Positions 62,265 through 64,000 of a DNA stretch of 64,000 nt are shown piece by piece (the stretch's first letter is position 1; the number at the start of each line of letters is the position of its first letter). The stretch is from an uncultured Luminiphilus sp. (GTDB lineage Bacteria; Pseudomonadota; Gammaproteobacteria; Pseudomonadales; Halieaceae): NCBI GenBank assembly GCA_905182485.1, contig CAJJBO010000003.1:1-64000 (forward strand), given 5' to 3'. The notes under the pieces are model-generated. The model was given only the letters and a program-made list of their open reading frames with translations, was not told the origin of the DNA and did no database searches. A program made the translations under genes and the position numbers.

Positions 62265-62918
62265 TCAGCCAGCGTTTAGCTTTATCAGCGGGTTTAACCA
62301 ACGATGTCGCAAGCGCGTAAAGCGTAATGGAGCATCTAATACCGCCAAACAAATACATTCCTCACCTTCGAGCGCCACTGGCGTGTGCTTATCCCAGCCT
62401 TCTCGGACGATAAAATCGCCCGGGTGATACTCGCCAACCTCATCCGAGAACCCGCCACTCAGCACCAGTGTCATTTCACTGCCACCATGTGTGTGCTCCG
62501 GAATCTTTCCGCCCTCAGCGATCCTATACAGCGCAAATTCGTGTTCTAGATCGCCGGTTTTCAAGTAACTAATGCTCAGTGATTGCGTCACGCGCTTCCA
62601 CGCAAGATCCGCATAATCACCGTTGATGAGTCGATCCAATAGGCCCGGAAGTCTGTCATCGGACGCTTCGTTTCGGGCATATCGCAGGGGTTCAGGGTCG
62701 TCTAGGCGTGCTAACACGCGATCCAGCATTGAATCTCCCACCGGCTGTGGGTCTAACTGCTCAAAATGAGCCCCTCCGATGTCTTCCAATCTCTCGACAA
62801 TGTGCCGGCAGCGTTGACAGTAGCTCAAATGCGCTGCCACGCAGGCAGACTGCGCCACTGGGAGCACGCCGGCGGCATACTCGGTTAAAAACTCGGCAGG
62901 TGGATGATGTTTCACCAT
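62265..62918 (-). CDS. chrR: ChrR-type zinc-dependent anti-sigma factor
   Basis: A 217-residue protein with an N-terminal zinc-binding anti-sigma domain (His30, Cys34, Cys37 in HLSYCQRC, plus His4/5 upstream) and a C-terminal cupin (GGKIPEHTHGGSEMTLVLSGGFSDEVGEYHPGDFIVREGWDKHTPV). In Rhodobacter the homologue holds the sigma factor RpoE until singlet oxygen triggers release. It is encoded after the ECF gene in the same direction, 112 bases apart. The start MVKHHPPAEFLTEYAAG is typical. Confidence 0.88.
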   Translation of the reverse strand: MVKHHPPAEFLTEYAAGVLPVAQSACVAAHLSYCQRCRHIVERLEDIGGAHFEQLDPQPVGDSMLDRVLARLDDPEPLRYARNEASDDRLPGLLDRLINGDYADLAWKRVTQSLSISYLKTGDLEHEFALYRIAEGGKIPEHTHGGSEMTLVLSGGFSDEVGEYHPGDFIVREGWDKHTPVALEGEECICLAVLDAPLRFTRLRHRWLNPLIKLNAG

Positions 62919-63030
62919 GATTAACTAATCCAAACTATTTTCGTGTACTACACCCTACGAACGGCCTGTGCAAATGGTTCACGCCACAACGCTAATAAAC
63001 CTGTGGCATTTCAGCGCATCGCAGCCTGCT

Positions 63031-63652
63031 TCATGCCTCCATCAGGGCCTGCAATTTCTGTATTGCCAGCCGAACGCGCGACTTAACGGTACCCAACGGG
63101 AGATCAAGCTCTGCAGCTGCCTCAGAATGCGACTTTCCTTCCATATACACTTTGGCCAAGATTTGCGCCTGATCCGGCGGTAACTCACCCATCAGTTCAC
63201 GCACTCGCTCTGAGCCACGGCGTGTATGCAGGACGATGAAGGATTCCTCTTCCTCGCTTTCGAGTTCAAAGTCGTCAGAAGCCAGCGGCGTGTCAAATTT
63301 TTGCAGGCGACGAAACATGTCCGTGCGGCAGTTCCGGGCGATGGTGTAGACCCAAGTCGAAGCGGCGGCCTTCTCCGGATTAAACCCACCCGCCTTCTGC
63401 CAAACCTTCAGCATCACCTCTTGCACGAGTTCGTCGGCGTGGGTCGCAGATAAGCTCGAGCCCGATAGCGCGAAAGCTTTGATCAGCGGGGCAAAATGCC
63501 TGAAAAAACCGGGTAAACGCGGCACGATCCTGACTTTCACCCACGGAGACGAGCGCTTGGCTCCACTCGTCAGTCCTTCGCCCCGTTGGCACGTTCCACT
63601 TGCCACTGTTTTGTGCTGGGGACGCGGCGCTCTGGGTTGTTTTCTCCACCAT
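63031..63652 (-). CDS. ECF sigma factor, ChrR-associated (one frame break)
   Basis: A sigma-70 family regulator of about 205 residues. From ATG 63652 the N-terminus reads QALVSVGESQDRAAFTRFF, and an extra T in the T6 run near 63,503-63,508 breaks it. Region 2 then continues RHFAPLIKAFALSGSSLSATHADELVQEVMLKVWQKAGGFNPEKAAASTWVYTIARNCRTDMFRR, and region 4 is LPPDQAQILAKVYMEGKSHSEAAAELDLPLGTVKSRVRLAI. Downstream chrR makes it an ECF11-like RpoE/ChrR pair, controlling responses to singlet oxygen and organic peroxides in relatives. The track starts at 63711 because of the frame change. Confidence 0.9.
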
Positions 63653-63757
63653 GTAGCACTCAAATATCGATCTGATCGACTAGCATACACATAGCCGGAC
63701 CGCCTTAACACCGTATTGAGGAGAAGATTTCGTCATTGAACTCATTAACACCGGCGC

Positions 63758-63787
63758 TGATCCGGCTTTCTGCACGCCCCGTAATTA
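63758..63787 (+). promoter_or_regulatory. Candidate ECF11 (RpoE/ChrR-type) promoter
   Basis: TGATCC at 63758-63763 and TAATTA at 63782-63787 are separated by 18 bases. This matches the known -35 and spacing of Rhodobacter RpoE promoters (TGATCC-N18-TAAGA-like), with a partial -10 match. It lies 23 bases upstream of ATG 63810 and 44 upstream of GTG 63831, in front of the FAD oxidoreductase. Confidence 0.5.
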
Positions 63788-63830
63788 CTCGTACCTTCTT
63801 CTCCTCCTGATGACCGGAGTTTTGTCAGCA

Positions 63831-64000
63831 GTGAATATTGCAGTCATTGGAGCGGGCATCTCCGGGCTGGGATGCGCGTATCACCTGGCCAAAAGCGGCC
63901 ATCGTGTCCATATTTTTGAAGCCCGAGACCGGATTGGTGGCCATACGGCTACCTATGATGTGCAATTGGGTGCGCGCCGTTTCGCGATCGATACGGGCTT
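63831..64000 (+). CDS. FAD-dependent oxidoreductase/amine oxidase-like (COG2907), 5' part
   Basis: The frame runs off the window end. The N-terminus has the FAD Rossmann motif NIAVIGAGISGLGCAYHLAKSGHRVHIFEARDRIGGHTATYD, characteristic of the NAD(P)-binding amine-oxidase group found in ECF11/ChrR operons. GTG 63831 is preceded by GGAG at 12 bases; ATG 63810 is in the same frame but has no ribosome-binding site. The divergent position from the sigma gene and the candidate promoter support regulation by the sigma factor. Substrate unknown. Confidence 0.85.
   Translation, partial: MNIAVIGAGISGLGCAYHLAKSGHRVHIFEARDRIGGHTATYDVQLGARRFAIDTG

Overview
The window looks like about 64 kb of a marine gammaproteobacterial chromosome. 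That is inferred from the conserved order mrcA / pilMNOPQ-aroK-aroB-gltB-gltD-hemE, followed by rpmE / priA-argS-SPOR-DUF971-ubiE-ubiJ-ubiB-hisI-hisE-tatABC, the arrangement of Pseudomonas-like and Cellvibrionales-like genomes. A split-alpha PntAB transhydrogenase, a DUF3094 gene, and an ECF sigma/ChrR pair next to an FAD oxidoreductase would fit the OM60/NOR5 (Halieaceae) group. The genus cannot be fixed from sequence reading alone.

Layout. Positions 1-13,000 hold small metabolic and membrane genes: TerB-like, EamA transporter, ABM monooxygenase, DUF938 methyltransferase, threonine degradation (tdh-kbl), a CpcT/CpeT homologue coupled to a cupin protein, a CoA-transferase, a MOSC protein, an SDR, and a phosphatase-like secreted protein. 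Positions 13,000-23,060 form a patchy accessory region with AT-rich gaps. It carries a secreted orphan protein, a winged-helix plus family-A-polymerase-like protein, a class IV aminotransferase, a PPOX flavoprotein, a lipoprotein, a lone molybdopterin oxidoreductase and a SnoaL-like protein. Two dispersed repeat families and gene remnants are scattered through it. It ends 200 bp from the 3' end of tRNA-Pro(CGG). Positions 23,200-28,900 carry DUF3094, comF, srkA, an acyltransferase, a TrmB-like methyltransferase, cysE and hemE. Positions 28,950-44,310 carry glutamate synthase, shikimate genes, the type IV pilus assembly operon and PBP1A. Positions 44,350-54,900 carry rpmE, replication restart, arginyl-tRNA synthetase, ubiquinone synthesis, the last steps of his prephosphoribosyl metabolism and Tat export. 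Positions 54,900-64,000 carry a mechanosensitive channel, an ABC exporter, a probable pentapeptide-repeat remnant, the proton-translocating transhydrogenase, and the start of a singlet-oxygen-type ECF/ChrR regulon with a matching promoter.

A feature of the whole window is the number of broken reading frames. At least 15 genes need one or more frame corrections (DUF938, kbl, CoA-transferase, cysE, hemE, gltD, gltB, pilN, pilM, mrcA, ubiE, the ABC exporter, pntAb, pntB, the ECF sigma factor), and priA has an in-frame stop. Many of these are housekeeping genes, the protein similarity resumes immediately in another frame, and several breaks lie in short homopolymers. Uncorrected consensus errors are therefore more likely than real pseudogenes. 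Coordinates for such genes span the whole locus and the break is described in each entry.
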